64,000 bases of DNA from JAAEPI01 sp965212145 (GCA_965212145.1 CBDBUY010000004.1:434001-498000), one strand, 5' to 3'; numbered from the stretch's first letter, positions 1 through 8,774 are shown. A program made the numbers and translations. Notes: generated from the letters alone by a model not told the origin.

Positions 1-885
1 ACCCAAATCAGAATATAGGTTTCCAAGGTTACTGAGTGCAATAGCATATTCCTTTGAAGATTTACCTACATACAATCCTGTGACCCTAACATCCTCTTCG
101 TAATACTTGAGGGCTTTCTCGTAATCCCCGATGGCCTTGTAGGCAAAGCCCAGTTTGTTGACATTGTATCTGTATGCTGCTGAACTTCGCCCCAGTTGTT
201 TCAAATAAATCTCATGGAGTTCCTGAAACATTGGTGCGGCCTCTCGGAATCTTTTGAGCTCATGAAATTGAAGAGCCAGCCCTTCTACGGATGCCGCATA
301 TTGCAAATGATCCGGCCCAAATACCTTTTCCCTGATTTCGATCGCCTCCCTGAACAGAGATTCAGCTTGATCCCACCTCTTCATTTCTGAATAAAGAGTT
401 GCCAAATTATTGACCGCCAAGGCATAATTCGCGTGTTCCCGGCCTTCTACCTTGGCTCGCAATGCCACCTCTTCCTCAAACAGGGGCTTGCAATTAGTGA
501 ATTTTCTGGTGTTGAAATAGTGCATGCCGAGCTTATTGTGGGCCAACAAATAATCGACAGTCTCTTTCCCGAATTTTACTTCCCGTATATTCTTTGCCTG
601 AATCAGTAGAGATACAATTTCATTCTCATCGCCGGTAGCTGCCAGGCAATCCGCCAACCAGATGTTTATACTGGATACGAGCCGAGTGCTTTCACCGGAT
701 AAGGATATGGCCGCTTCTCGGCTTTTTCTAAAATGATCTGCAGCATTCCGGTAATCCTGTTTATCAAAAAAATTTCTGGCATTGTCGAAGTGTGTACGCC
801 AGTTTTGGGCCGAGAGCATAGAATAGCCCAAAATGAAGCCCACGAAGAGAATTGCCCTAAAATACCTGAAAGCCCCCATAGCCAT
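1..885 (-). CDS. Exported tetratricopeptide-repeat protein, C-terminus beyond window
   Basis: The minus strand is open from an ATG at 885 (second choice 879) to the window edge, giving 295 residues with the C-terminus missing. Residues 1 to about 27 look like a signal peptide: hydrophobic core ILFVGFILGYSML, then a cleavage-like LSAQ. From about residue 30 the protein is helical, and from about residue 130 it shows clear tetratricopeptide repeats such as YALAVNNLATLYSEMKRW, YAASVEGLALQFHELKRF and YAIALSNLGNLYSDLG. TPR arrays are protein-binding scaffolds. Exported TPR proteins of Bacteroidota often end in a CHAT protease-like domain, but that part would lie outside the window, so this is only a possibility. 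The TPR assignment is secure and the role unknown. Confidence 0.85.
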   Translation of the reverse strand, partial: MAMGAFRYFRAILFVGFILGYSMLSAQNWRTHFDNARNFFDKQDYRNAADHFRKSREAAISLSGESTRLVSSINIWLADCLAATGDENEIVSLLIQAKNIREVKFGKETVDYLLAHNKLGMHYFNTRKFTNCKPLFEEEVALRAKVEGREHANYALAVNNLATLYSEMKRWDQAESLFREAIEIREKVFGPDHLQYAASVEGLALQFHELKRFREAAPMFQELHEIYLKQLGRSSAAYRYNVNKLGFAYKAIGDYEKALKYYEEDVRVTGLYVGKSSKEYAIALSNLGNLYSDLG

Positions 886-999
886 CGATTTGTAATAAAT
901 TTAGAGTTTATCAACGGTAAACTCAATAATGGTAATATTTAAACATTATTTTGTATTATTCGTATTTATAGGTGTACTTTACCTTTAAGCAACCGAATT

Positions 1000-1140
1000 A
1001 TGCCTCATTACGAACAATACATGCCCCGATCAGAAAAGAAGAACTACATCAAAGGTGGGCTTGCTTCTATTCTAGTATTGTTTCTTCTAGGGGGCTTTTT
1101 TATAGGTTCTGTTCACCTGGTGGTGTGGCTGTTTGGTTAA
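1000..1140 (+). CDS. Small single-span membrane protein (46 aa)
   Basis: A short frame starts at the ATG at 1000. A charged, tyrosine-rich N-terminus (PHYEQYMPRSEKKNYIKGG) is followed by one strongly hydrophobic segment of about 25 residues (LASILVLFLLGGFFIGSVHL) and then a TAA stop. A positively charged flank before the membrane span is what a real small membrane protein would show. Its stop overlaps the stop of the convergent gene at 1137 by four bases. I do not recognise a family. Coding status is supported by composition and the clean fit between neighbours only. Confidence 0.5.
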   Translation: MPHYEQYMPRSEKKNYIKGGLASILVLFLLGGFFIGSVHLVVWLFG

Positions 1141-1703
1141 ACAAGCCTTCTTTGAACCAATCCATCTACTAATTGGTAGAATTTACTCGGCGTAAGCGTG
1201 CGCCACTTGTCCAACTCGAGACTGCCACCCATATTGATGTAATAATCCAGATTGAAGAGCTGCATTTCTGACCTCACGTGCTCCGGAAAGTTTACCGCTG
1301 CAATCCAGCCATCCTCAACTTCTTCAAACCACTCCTCGTAGTAGCTGTCATCACTTCCGTGGTAATTCATCACGTTCTCACCCAACAAAACAAACTTATT
1401 GATCTCTTGATACATCATGTGTTCAAGGATATTTCGCTTGAGGTGCATGATGTCGTTGTTGATGGCATCATTCCATTCTCCAATGAGCTCAATCACCGCG
1501 AAACCTGAGTCGTAATCAACGAAAAGCAGCTTAATGTAGAGCGTTTCCGAACCCATAAAATCCCATGCCGGATCTATGTAGTATCCATAAATATTCTCTG
1601 AATACTGATCGTAATTATACTCCTTCCCTGCAAATGGTGATTGGTCGTCGTAACTGGAGTTGTAGTATTGATTCCAGCGCTCGAATGGAGTCAGTGTATG
1701 CAC
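1137..1703 (-). CDS. Conserved-looking hypothetical protein, acidic and aromatic-rich (188 aa)
   Basis: The 188-residue frame begins with GTG at 1703 (MHTLTPFERWNQYYNSS). It has no signal peptide or membrane span. It is rich in Tyr, Trp, Asp and Glu, with segments such as YYEEWFEEVEDGWIAAVNF and LDKWRTLTPSKFYQLVDGL. I do not recognise a domain. It is probably cytoplasmic. The GTG start is preferred because a TAnnTTTG box lies five bases upstream and the next in-frame Met would remove about 49 residues. It follows cvfB on the same strand but appears to have its own promoter. Confidence 0.75.
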   Translation of the reverse strand: MHTLTPFERWNQYYNSSYDDQSPFAGKEYNYDQYSENIYGYYIDPAWDFMGSETLYIKLLFVDYDSGFAVIELIGEWNDAINNDIMHLKRNILEHMMYQEINKFVLLGENVMNYHGSDDSYYEEWFEEVEDGWIAAVNFPEHVRSEMQLFNLDYYINMGGSLELDKWRTLTPSKFYQLVDGLVQRRLV

Positions 1704-1708
1704 AAATG

Positions 1709-1716
1709 CAAAGTTA
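1709..1716 (-). promoter_or_regulatory. Bacteroidota -7 box, TAACTTTG
   Basis: The minus strand reads TAACTTTG, an exact match to the Bacteroidota -7 consensus TAnnTTTG. It ends five bases before the GTG start at 1703. Transcription from such a box begins only a few bases downstream, so the mRNA would be essentially leaderless. No convincing -33 TTTG was seen. Confidence 0.5.
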
Positions 1717-1719
1717 TCC

Positions 1720-2547
1720 TTAGGATATCAACCTGATTCCTTCCTTCTCAAGTTTTATCAATTTCTTCTTGTAGAGAATCCCCACTGACCGCTTAAAATT
1801 CTTCTTGCTCATCTGTAACTGAACCTGAATGTCCTCCGGGGCGCTCTTATCATGTAAGGCCAGATAGCCGTCATTGACTTTGAGCTCATTCAAAATTTGC
1901 TGCGCTCCGTCCTCTAGTTGATCAAGACCATGTCGTTGAAGACTCACGTCTATTTTCCCATCCTCACGAATGGTTTTGATATATCCAATTGTGCGGTCAC
2001 CTTCCATGAGATCTTTAAAGATTTCATTATCATAAATGAGCCCTCTGAAACGGTTGTTAATGATCACGTTAATCCCCAGATCTGTCGAGTCTGCAATCAA
2101 CAAATTCACTTCAACACCTTCCTCCAGGACATCAACATCCTTATCGAAGAATTTTGAAATCTTGTTACTGGCGACCACCCGGTCAGTCTTCTCGTCCACA
2201 TAGAGATACACTAAAATCCAGCTCCCAGCCTTGAGGATTCCGTTTTGCTCCCGAAAAGGCACAAGCACATCTTTTTCAATTCCCCAATCCAAAAACGCCC
2301 CAACTTTAGCAATTTCCTTCACCTTGAGGTAGCCAAATTCACCCACCTTCAGTAATGGATTCATCGTTGTACTGATGAGCCGATCTTCCGAATCCCGGTA
2401 GACAAAAACACTCACCTCATCACCTTCTTTGGCATCTATGGGAATCCATTTGGTGGGTAGTAGCACCTCCGTTTCGCCATCCGTGAGAAAAGCGCCTGGA
2501 CCGGTCATACGGTCAATTCGAAGGTTATGGTGTTGGCCAATTTGCAT
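1720..2547 (-). CDS. cvfB: CvfB/YitL-family S1 RNA-binding protein
   Basis: The 275-residue protein has the order expected for CvfB (conserved virulence factor B, YitL): three or more S1-like OB-fold units followed by a C-terminal winged helix. S1 units are visible at about residues 5-65, 70-130 (GEFGYLKVKEIAKVGAFLDW) and 145-210 (GYIKTIREDGKIDVSLQRHG). The C-terminal 60 residues (QVQLQMSKKNFKRSVGILYK) match the family's winged-helix end. CvfB proteins bind RNA and are implicated in post-transcriptional regulation of exoproteins in Staphylococcus; the role in Bacteroidota is not established. The ATG at 2547 sits four bases after a -7 box, so it is probably transcribed independently of the lpd operon upstream. 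Confidence 0.85.
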   Translation of the reverse strand: MQIGQHHNLRIDRMTGPGAFLTDGETEVLLPTKWIPIDAKEGDEVSVFVYRDSEDRLISTTMNPLLKVGEFGYLKVKEIAKVGAFLDWGIEKDVLVPFREQNGILKAGSWILVYLYVDEKTDRVVASNKISKFFDKDVDVLEEGVEVNLLIADSTDLGINVIINNRFRGLIYDNEIFKDLMEGDRTIGYIKTIREDGKIDVSLQRHGLDQLEDGAQQILNELKVNDGYLALHDKSAPEDIQVQLQMSKKNFKRSVGILYKKKLIKLEKEGIRLIS

Positions 2548-2551
2548 GCCG

Positions 2552-2559
2552 CAAAGTTA
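2552..2559 (-). promoter_or_regulatory. Bacteroidota -7 box, TAACTTTG, before cvfB
   Basis: TAACTTTG on the minus strand ends four bases before the cvfB ATG at 2547. It matches TAnnTTTG exactly and would give a leaderless transcript. Confidence 0.5.
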
Positions 2560-2595
2560 CAGCCCTGCTCCCTGATGGCCGGATTTATTACAGAC

Positions 2596-2627
2596 ATCTC
2601 ATAATCTCATCTTGAACATTATGAGAT
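2596..2627. terminator. Ten-base-pair hairpin between lpd and cvfB
   Basis: The perfect inverted arms ATCTCATAAT (2596-2605) and ATTATGAGAT (2618-2627) are separated by a 12-base loop. It lies just after the lpd stop on the minus strand. There is no clear U tract on either side, so it may be a weak terminator or an mRNA 3'-end stabilising structure. The alternative is a binding site. Confidence 0.35.
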
Positions 2628-2646
2628 CCCGGCACAGGGACGAGAA

Positions 2647-4041
2647 TTAAGAGTGAATCGGACGTCCTTCCGTCGCATCAAGGCACGCTTCCTTGAATGC
2701 TTCCATGTAGGTCGGGTGAGCGTGACTCATGCGTGAGACGTCCTCAGCAGAAGCACGGTACTCCATGGCCGTCACCGCAGCGGCAATCATGTCCGCCGCT
2801 CGCGCACCAATGATGTGCACACCCAGGATTTCATCGGTTTCCTTGTCAGCAAGGATTTTTACCAGGCCGTCCGTGTCCATACTCGCACGCGCTCGTCCCA
2901 GCGCTTTGAATGGGAATTTTCCGGTCTTGTAGGCACGGCCTTGCTCCTTCAGGTGCTCCTCAGTGAACCCTACTGAAGCAACCTCTGGCCATGTATAAAC
3001 TACCCCCGGGATAAGGTTATAATTGATGTGTGGTTTTTGTCCGGCCAGTTGCTCTGCGACTAGCACACCTTCTTCCTCCGCCTTGTGCGCGAGCATTGCG
3101 CCCTTCACTACATCGCCAATGGCGTAAATATTGTCCACATTCGTTTTGAGGTGGTCGTCTACTTCCACGCGTCCACGATCATCCACTTTCACTCCAGCAT
3201 TTTCCAAGCCAAGTCCCTCAGTGTATGGTTTCCTTCCTATAGAAATGAGCACATAATCCCCTTTCAATTCTACGTTCTCGCCTTTTTTGTTTTCCGCCTT
3301 CACCGTCACGTTTTTGCCTTTGCGCTCCACGCCTGTCACCTTATGGCTCAAGTACATCTCAAAACCTTCTTTTTTCAGGACTTTCTGCAGCTCTTTGCCC
3401 ATGGTGCTGTCCATGGAAGGAATGAGGTTGTCGAGGTACTCTACCACAGAAACTTTTGCTCCCAGTCGGGCATACACAGAGCCCAATTCCACACCGATCA
3501 CTCCTCCTCCAATTACGATCAGGTGTTTCGGCACTTCTTTCAATTCCAATGCTTCGGTACTGGTGATCACCCGCTCTTTGTCCAACTCGATGAACGGCAG
3601 GTTGGCTGGTTTGGAACCCGTGGCGATGATGACCTTTTCAGAAGTGATTTCTTTTTTCTCCTTCCCATCGATCACGATGGTGTTCTTGTCTTTGAAGCTG
3701 CCCATCCCATGAAAAACATCGATTTTGTTTTTCTTCATCAGGTAGGCAATGCCCTCAACATTCTGGCCCACGACATCTGCCTTTCGGGCGATCATTTGCT
3801 CGATGTTGACCTTTGGTTTGTTGATATCAATGCCGTGTGTCTTGAACGTATGCTCAGCATTGTGAAAATGCTCTGAAGAATCCAGCAATGCTTTTGAAGG
3901 AATACAGCCCACATTGAGACAGGTGCCTCCAAGGGTGTCATACTTCTCAATGATGGCTGTTTTAAAACCTAACTGCGCACATCTGATAGCGGCGACATAT
4001 CCGCCGGGACCGCTTCCTATTACTGTAACTTGATAATCCAT
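2647..4041 (-). CDS. lpdA: Dihydrolipoyl dehydrogenase (E3)
   Basis: The 464-residue flavoprotein reoxidises the dihydrolipoyl groups of 2-oxo acid dehydrogenase complexes, passing electrons to NAD+ via FAD and a redox disulfide. The N-terminal FAD motif is GSGPGGYVAAIRCAQLG. The active disulfide is in GGTCLNVGCIPSK. A second nucleotide-binding motif is IGGGVIGVELGSVYARLG, and the C-terminal catalytic His-Glu pair is in HAHPTYMEAF. Length is normal for the family. It is the last gene of the sucA-sucB-lpd set and so most likely serves 2-oxoglutarate dehydrogenase, although one E3 often serves several complexes. Between it and sucB lies an inserted four-helix-bundle gene. Confidence 0.97.
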   Translation of the reverse strand: MDYQVTVIGSGPGGYVAAIRCAQLGFKTAIIEKYDTLGGTCLNVGCIPSKALLDSSEHFHNAEHTFKTHGIDINKPKVNIEQMIARKADVVGQNVEGIAYLMKKNKIDVFHGMGSFKDKNTIVIDGKEKKEITSEKVIIATGSKPANLPFIELDKERVITSTEALELKEVPKHLIVIGGGVIGVELGSVYARLGAKVSVVEYLDNLIPSMDSTMGKELQKVLKKEGFEMYLSHKVTGVERKGKNVTVKAENKKGENVELKGDYVLISIGRKPYTEGLGLENAGVKVDDRGRVEVDDHLKTNVDNIYAIGDVVKGAMLAHKAEEEGVLVAEQLAGQKPHINYNLIPGVVYTWPEVASVGFTEEHLKEQGRAYKTGKFPFKALGRARASMDTDGLVKILADKETDEILGVHIIGARAADMIAAAVTAMEYRASAEDVSRMSHAHPTYMEAFKEACLDATEGRPIHS

Positions 4042-4054
4042 GTTAGAATGGTAT

Positions 4055-4505
4055 TTAGATTTTGGTAGTTAGACTTTGGATTTACCTGTGATTCGTTTTT
4101 TAAGAGAATGAATCATTCGGCATATCGAGCCTAAATCCGATAATGTTTTTTTAATGTTCTGTTCTTCAGTGAAGTTCAACCTCACCGATAAAAGTAATTG
4201 AGTCTCCAGTTCAAAAGCCGATCCGAGAGCGACGGATAAGTAGTTATTAAATTCTTTATCAGTATTTCTCCCCGCTCCTTCAGCAATATTGGAAGGAATG
4301 GAAACTGCACTTCTTCGCATTTGAGAAATTAGTCCGAACTTCTCAGCATCAGGAAAAGAATCGGTCAAATTGTAAATATCTTTTACAATCTCCATCGACT
4401 TTTCCCAAACATCTAATTTCTTGTAATCGTGCATGTTAAGTAGTTGGATTTTGGTATCTGGATTTTGGACGATCTCAAGTCTAAATACCAACTACCAAAA
4501 TCTAA
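4055..4505. mobile_element. Inverted-repeat-flanked four-helix-bundle insertion
   Basis: A 16-base sequence, TTAGATTTTGGTAGTT (4055-4070), recurs perfectly as its reverse complement at 4490-4505. The two copies bracket the four-helix-bundle gene almost exactly and sit in the sucB-lpd gap. Further imperfect copies of the core GGATTTTGG occur inside the right end (about 4445-4468), and TAGACTT lies near both ends. Bacterial intervening-sequence proteins of this family were first seen inside hairpin insertions in 23S rRNA genes, so a small mobile or formerly mobile unit is a reasonable reading. No transposase is present. Confidence 0.5.
4069..4434 (-). CDS. Four helix bundle protein (23S rRNA intervening-sequence family)
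   Basis: The frame can be extended to 4491, but homologues begin MHDYKKLDVWEKSMEIVKDI, so the start is placed at the ATG at 4434, giving 121 residues. The upstream extension would translate the flanking repeat. Family hallmarks are LDVWEKSM near the start, then RRSAVSIPSNIAEGAGR and a following FNNYLSVALGSAFELETQL. The fold is a four-helix bundle related to the 23S rRNA IVS protein and to Avd of diversity-generating retroelements, which bind nucleic acid; no reaction is known. It splits the 2-oxoglutarate dehydrogenase operon with tight gaps (27 and 77 bases), so it is probably co-transcribed. Its biological role here is unknown. Confidence 0.9.
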   Translation of the reverse strand: MHDYKKLDVWEKSMEIVKDIYNLTDSFPDAEKFGLISQMRRSAVSIPSNIAEGAGRNTDKEFNNYLSVALGSAFELETQLLLSVRLNFTEEQNIKKTLSDLGSICRMIHSLKKRITGKSKV

Positions 4506-4511
4506 TTTCTA

Positions 4512-6053
4512 TTAAACGCCAAGTAATAATCTCGTAGGATCCTCCAACAGTTCCTTCACCCTAACCAAAAAGCTCACACTTTCCCTTCCATCGATAATTC
4601 GGTGATCGTAAGAAAGCGCTACGTACATCATCGGTAAAATCTGCACTTCCCCATTTACGGCCATCGGTCTTTGGACAATGTTGTGCATGCCCAGGATAGC
4701 TGATTGCGGGGCGTTGATTATCGGTGTACTCATCATGGAGCCAAAAACGCCACCATTCGTAATGGTAAACGTTCCGCCTTCCATTTCTTCAATACTCAAC
4801 TTGTTTTCACGAGCCTTAGTCGCAAGACGGATTACCTCCTTCTCGATACCCACAAAATCCAACGATTCGGCATTTCGAATGACCGGAACTACCAGGCCTT
4901 TTGGTGCAGAAACGGCGATCGACACATCGCAATAATCTGAGTATAGGATTTCACCTTCATCGATTTGGGCATTCACCGCCGGCCATTCCTGAAGTGCCGT
5001 GGTACAGGCTTTGGTAAAGAACGACATGAAGCCAAGTCCCACGCCATGCTTCTCTTTGAACTGCTCCTTGTATTGCTTTCTCAAGTCCATAATCGGCTTC
5101 ATGTTCACCTCATTAAATGTGGTTAACATGGCCGTCTCGTTCTTCACGGAAACCAATCGTCTGGATACGGTTTTTCGAAGAGAAGTCATCTTCTCTCTTC
5201 GCTGTTCCCGACTGATCCCGCCTGAGAAAGTTGGTGCTTCGAACTGCGGCATATCCCCTTTTTTCTCTTCTTTCTTCTCAGCTGGTGCTGATTTCTGGGC
5301 TGCCATCGCATCCTCTTTCGTGATGCGGCCATCGACTCCCGTGCCTTTCACCTGGTCGACTGAAATGCCTTTTTCTTCCAATATTTTCGCGGCTGCTGGA
5401 GAAGCATGACCTGTTGCATACGTTTCTTTTGACGAGTTTGAAGATGTACTGCTTGATGCAGGTTTCGATTCTGAACTGCCTGAGGATGCTGGTGCTCCAT
5501 CCATAACTTCAATTTTGCAGATCAGGTCACCGATTTGTAGAGTATCTCCTTCCTGAGCTTCGATTCGTAAGATTCCATTGGCCTCAGCGGTGAGATCAAA
5601 TGTTGCTTTATCGGATTCAATTTCCGCGATGTTCTCATCCAATTCTACGAAATCACCGTCTGCTTTTTGCCAGCTGCCCAATACCACTTCGGTGATCGAC
5701 TCTCCCACGGCTGGCACCTTCATTTCGTGAACTTCGCCAGTCGCTTTTGGTTCGGATGACCCTTCATTTGATGAATTCGATTCTTCTTTTTCATTGGATG
5801 AACCGGAATCGCCTGAGGCACTCTCATCGATTTCACACAGCAATCCCCCAATTTCCAGGGTCTCACCTTCCTCAGCTTTGATTGTGAGTTTTCCGGAAGT
5901 TTCAGCGGTCACCTCGAAGGTGGCTTTATCGGATTCGAGCTCACAAATGACCTCATCCATTTCCACGTAATCTCCGTCGTTTTTGGTCCATGAGGCAATC
6001 GTTACCTCTGTTATTGACTCGCCCACCGTAGGGACTTTCATTTCAAGACTCAT
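4512..6053 (-). CDS. sucB: 2-oxoglutarate dehydrogenase E2, dihydrolipoyl succinyltransferase, with two lipoyl domains
   Basis: The 513-residue protein transfers succinyl groups from E1 to CoA through swinging lipoyl arms. It has two lipoyl domains: residues ~3-77 with the lipoylated lysine K43 in ELESDKATF, and ~112-185 with EIESDKATFDL. They are separated by Ser/Glu/Gly-rich linkers. A peripheral subunit-binding domain follows (HASPAAAKILEEKGI...GVDGRITKEDA), then the catalytic domain ending in the SYDHRIIDGRES active-site motif (His and Asp). Most E2o proteins have a single lipoyl domain; the tandem pair here resembles an internal duplication. It starts six bases after the sucA stop, indicating translational coupling. 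Confidence 0.95.
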   Translation of the reverse strand: MSLEMKVPTVGESITEVTIASWTKNDGDYVEMDEVICELESDKATFEVTAETSGKLTIKAEEGETLEIGGLLCEIDESASGDSGSSNEKEESNSSNEGSSEPKATGEVHEMKVPAVGESITEVVLGSWQKADGDFVELDENIAEIESDKATFDLTAEANGILRIEAQEGDTLQIGDLICKIEVMDGAPASSGSSESKPASSSTSSNSSKETYATGHASPAAAKILEEKGISVDQVKGTGVDGRITKEDAMAAQKSAPAEKKEEKKGDMPQFEAPTFSGGISREQRREKMTSLRKTVSRRLVSVKNETAMLTTFNEVNMKPIMDLRKQYKEQFKEKHGVGLGFMSFFTKACTTALQEWPAVNAQIDEGEILYSDYCDVSIAVSAPKGLVVPVIRNAESLDFVGIEKEVIRLATKARENKLSIEEMEGGTFTITNGGVFGSMMSTPIINAPQSAILGMHNIVQRPMAVNGEVQILPMMYVALSYDHRIIDGRESVSFLVRVKELLEDPTRLLLGV

Positions 6054-6059
6054 GCTTGT

Positions 6060-8774
6060 TTATTTAAATGCTTTTTTGACTAAATCTGCTTGTTCCTGCT
6101 TGTGCACCTTGGCATAGCCGGTGGCTGGCGATGCACTCACTTTTCTGGCAACTGCTGTGAGGTTTAACCCTGAAACCCTCAACAAGAAACCCCATGCGCC
6201 CATGTTTTCTGGTTCTTCCTGCACCCAGTATAACTCAGGGTTTTTGTACTTCTTAAGTACCGCCTCCAATTGTTTTTTCGGGAATGGTGCAATCTGTTCC
6301 AATCGAACAACTGCCACATCTTTTCTTTTCGAATTTTGCTGCTCCTCCAATAGATCGAAATACACTTTTCCGGAACAAAGCAAGACTCGCTTCACATCCT
6401 TGTTGGTCACATAATCGTCACCATAAACTTCCTGAAAACTTCCAGATGTAAATTCCTCTTTGGGGGCCTGAACGCCGGGATGTCGCAACAGCGATTTTGG
6501 TGAAAAGACGATACATGGTTTTCTGAATTCCCACGCCAGCTGTCTTCTGAACAAATGGAAAATGTTAGAACTACGCGTGATGTTGGCGATGATTATGTTT
6601 TCATCTGCTGCCATCTGTAGGAAGCGCTCCATTCGAGCACTTGAGTGCTCCGGACCCTGACCTTCATACCCGTGAGGGAGCAACATGACCAGACCGTTCA
6701 TTCTCTGCCATTTGGTCTCAGCACTCACTAGGAACTGGTCGATCATGACTTGTGCGCCGTTGGCAAAATCCCCAAACTGTGCCTCCCAAATCATTAGGGC
6801 ATTTGGAGTAGCCATGGCATAGCCATATTCAAATCCCAACACGCCATATTCTGATAGCAGGGAGTTATAAATCCTGAACGGCTCCTGCTTCTCCTGGATG
6901 TGATCCAAGTTGCAATAAGCTTCGTTGGTATTCGAATCAAACAGGTAGGCATGTCTGTGTGAGAAGGTTCCTCTCTTCACATCCTGACCAGACATTCGCA
7001 CGATTTTTCCTTCAGAAAGGATTGACCCGTAGGCCAGCAACTCTCCTTCCGCCCAGCCCAGCGTTTTGTTTTCAAAGAATGCTGATTTTCTATCCTTAAG
7101 CAGTTTGTCAATCTGCTTCAGTGGTTTGAAGGATTCCGGGATGGAAGTCAGTGCCTTTGATACCTTCTCATACGTCTGTTCGGAAATTCCCGTATCCGGA
7201 GACTTATCAAAATCTTCCGGTGTTGATCTTCGCAAGAAATGCCACTCTTCCTCGATTTTCTGAGGCTTATATGGTAATGGCTTTTGCTTGATTTCATTCA
7301 GACGTTCTTGTAACTGTGCCTTGAATTCTTTGTCCAACTTCTTGGCGGTTGCATCGTCTATCTGACCTTTCTCCACCAATTGCTTCACATAAATCTCTCG
7401 TGGATTCGGGTGCTTAGCTATGACATTGTAAAGCTTCGGTTGGGTGAATTTCGGCTCGTCACTTTCGTTGTGTCCATGTCGTCTGTAGCAGAGCAAATCA
7501 ATGAAAATGTCCTTTTGGAATTTCTGGCGATATTCTACCGCAAGGTTGGCTGCAAATTGCACCGCTTCCGGATCGTCACCGTTCACATGAAGAATGGGTG
7601 CATCTATGATCTTGGCTAAATCCGTGCAGTAAATGCTTGAACGGGCGTCATCGAAATCCGTGGTGAAACCAACTTGATTGTTGATCACAAAATGAATTGT
7701 TCCGCCCGTCTTATATCCTTCGAGTAGCGACATCTGTACGCACTCATAAACCACCCCTTGACCGGCGACAGCTGCATCCCCGTGAATCAAAACTGGAATG
7801 GCTTTGGTCATGTCTCCCCGATACTCATCATCAATCTGGGCTCGCGCATATCCCAGTACGACCGGATCCACGGCTTCAAGGTGTGATGGATTTGGCGCAA
7901 GCTTCAAATAAATCTGTTTTCCTGCCGTCGTGTCAAACTGGCTGGAGTATCCCAAGTGATACTTTACATCGCCATCTCCCATGGTCAGGTCAATTTCCCG
8001 ATTTCCCTCAAACTCAGAGAAAATTTCCTCATATGTTTTGCCCATGATATTGGCCAACACATTCAGCCTCCCTCTGTGGGCCATTCCAATGACCACTTCT
8101 TCAGCACCGAGCTCAGCAGCACGATTGATAATTTTATTCAAAGCGGGAATGGTATTTTCTCCGCCTTCTAGAGAGAATCTTTTCTGCCCTAAAAACTTCG
8201 TGTGCAAGAAATTCTCAAAAACCACCGCCTCAGTCAGTTTGGATAGCACCTCCATTCGTTCCTCCTTAGGTGGGTTGTAATTATAGCCATCAACTTCTGC
8301 TTTATTCTTTAACCAGGCTAAAATCTCAGGCTCACGAATGTGATTAAACTCAAATCCGACATGACCCAAATAAACCTTCTTCAGCTTGGCAACAATGTCC
8401 TTCAGCTTAGCCTTCCCCAGTCCAACTTCCTCGCCGACTTCAAACTGCTCTTCCAAATCGGCCGCTGACAACCCATAAGTCTCCAACTCGAAATTGGCCA
8501 CATGGGGTCTTCGCTGACGAACAGGATTCGTATCTGACTTCAAATGAGCCAAGGATCGATAACCGTAGATAAGATTGCGAACCAGAAGTTCTTTTGTGGT
8601 AGTACCAATGACAGTATTGTCGGCTTTGCCATTGTAATTTGCCTGAGCAAACTCGAATCCCTCGAAGAACTTCTTCCAGGATTCATCAATGCTACCGGGA
8701 TCTTTTAGGTAGTCCTGATAGAGACCATCAATGTAATCTGGGTGCGCATTGGCGATGTAAGAATATGGATCCAT
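6060..8774 (-). CDS. sucA: 2-oxoglutarate dehydrogenase E1, thiamine-diphosphate dependent
   Basis: The 904-residue decarboxylase converts 2-oxoglutarate to succinyl-lipoyl E2 using thiamine diphosphate, a TCA-cycle step. It begins with the E2-binding segment (YIANAHPDYIDGLYQDYL). Typical motifs follow: GMAHRGRLNVLANIMGK, HGDAAVAGQGVVYE, the ThDP/Mg region NNQVGFTTD and CYRRHGHNESDEP. The C-terminal transketolase half contains LLPHGYEGQGPEHSSARMER. Length matches homologues. It is the first gene of the sucA-sucB-(insertion)-lpd operon, and a -7 box lies about 30 bases upstream of the ATG. Confidence 0.97.
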   Translation of the reverse strand: MDPYSYIANAHPDYIDGLYQDYLKDPGSIDESWKKFFEGFEFAQANYNGKADNTVIGTTTKELLVRNLIYGYRSLAHLKSDTNPVRQRRPHVANFELETYGLSAADLEEQFEVGEEVGLGKAKLKDIVAKLKKVYLGHVGFEFNHIREPEILAWLKNKAEVDGYNYNPPKEERMEVLSKLTEAVVFENFLHTKFLGQKRFSLEGGENTIPALNKIINRAAELGAEEVVIGMAHRGRLNVLANIMGKTYEEIFSEFEGNREIDLTMGDGDVKYHLGYSSQFDTTAGKQIYLKLAPNPSHLEAVDPVVLGYARAQIDDEYRGDMTKAIPVLIHGDAAVAGQGVVYECVQMSLLEGYKTGGTIHFVINNQVGFTTDFDDARSSIYCTDLAKIIDAPILHVNGDDPEAVQFAANLAVEYRQKFQKDIFIDLLCYRRHGHNESDEPKFTQPKLYNVIAKHPNPREIYVKQLVEKGQIDDATAKKLDKEFKAQLQERLNEIKQKPLPYKPQKIEEEWHFLRRSTPEDFDKSPDTGISEQTYEKVSKALTSIPESFKPLKQIDKLLKDRKSAFFENKTLGWAEGELLAYGSILSEGKIVRMSGQDVKRGTFSHRHAYLFDSNTNEAYCNLDHIQEKQEPFRIYNSLLSEYGVLGFEYGYAMATPNALMIWEAQFGDFANGAQVMIDQFLVSAETKWQRMNGLVMLLPHGYEGQGPEHSSARMERFLQMAADENIIIANITRSSNIFHLFRRQLAWEFRKPCIVFSPKSLLRHPGVQAPKEEFTSGSFQEVYGDDYVTNKDVKRVLLCSGKVYFDLLEEQQNSKRKDVAVVRLEQIAPFPKKQLEAVLKKYKNPELYWVQEEPENMGAWGFLLRVSGLNLTAVARKVSASPATGYAKVHKQEQADLVKKAFK

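Noticed and set aside
666..926. 86-codon minus-strand frame near the left end
   Set aside because: It is out of frame with the TPR protein that occupies the same DNA and shows clear repeat motifs.
3085..3876. Long plus-strand open frame (263 codons) opposite lpd
   Set aside because: It lies wholly antisense to the strongly conserved dihydrolipoyl dehydrogenase gene and its translation has no recognisable domain; a codon-bias shadow.
4055..4505. Four-helix-bundle unit considered as a 23S rRNA intervening sequence
   Set aside because: No rRNA sequence is present nearby; the unit sits between two protein genes.
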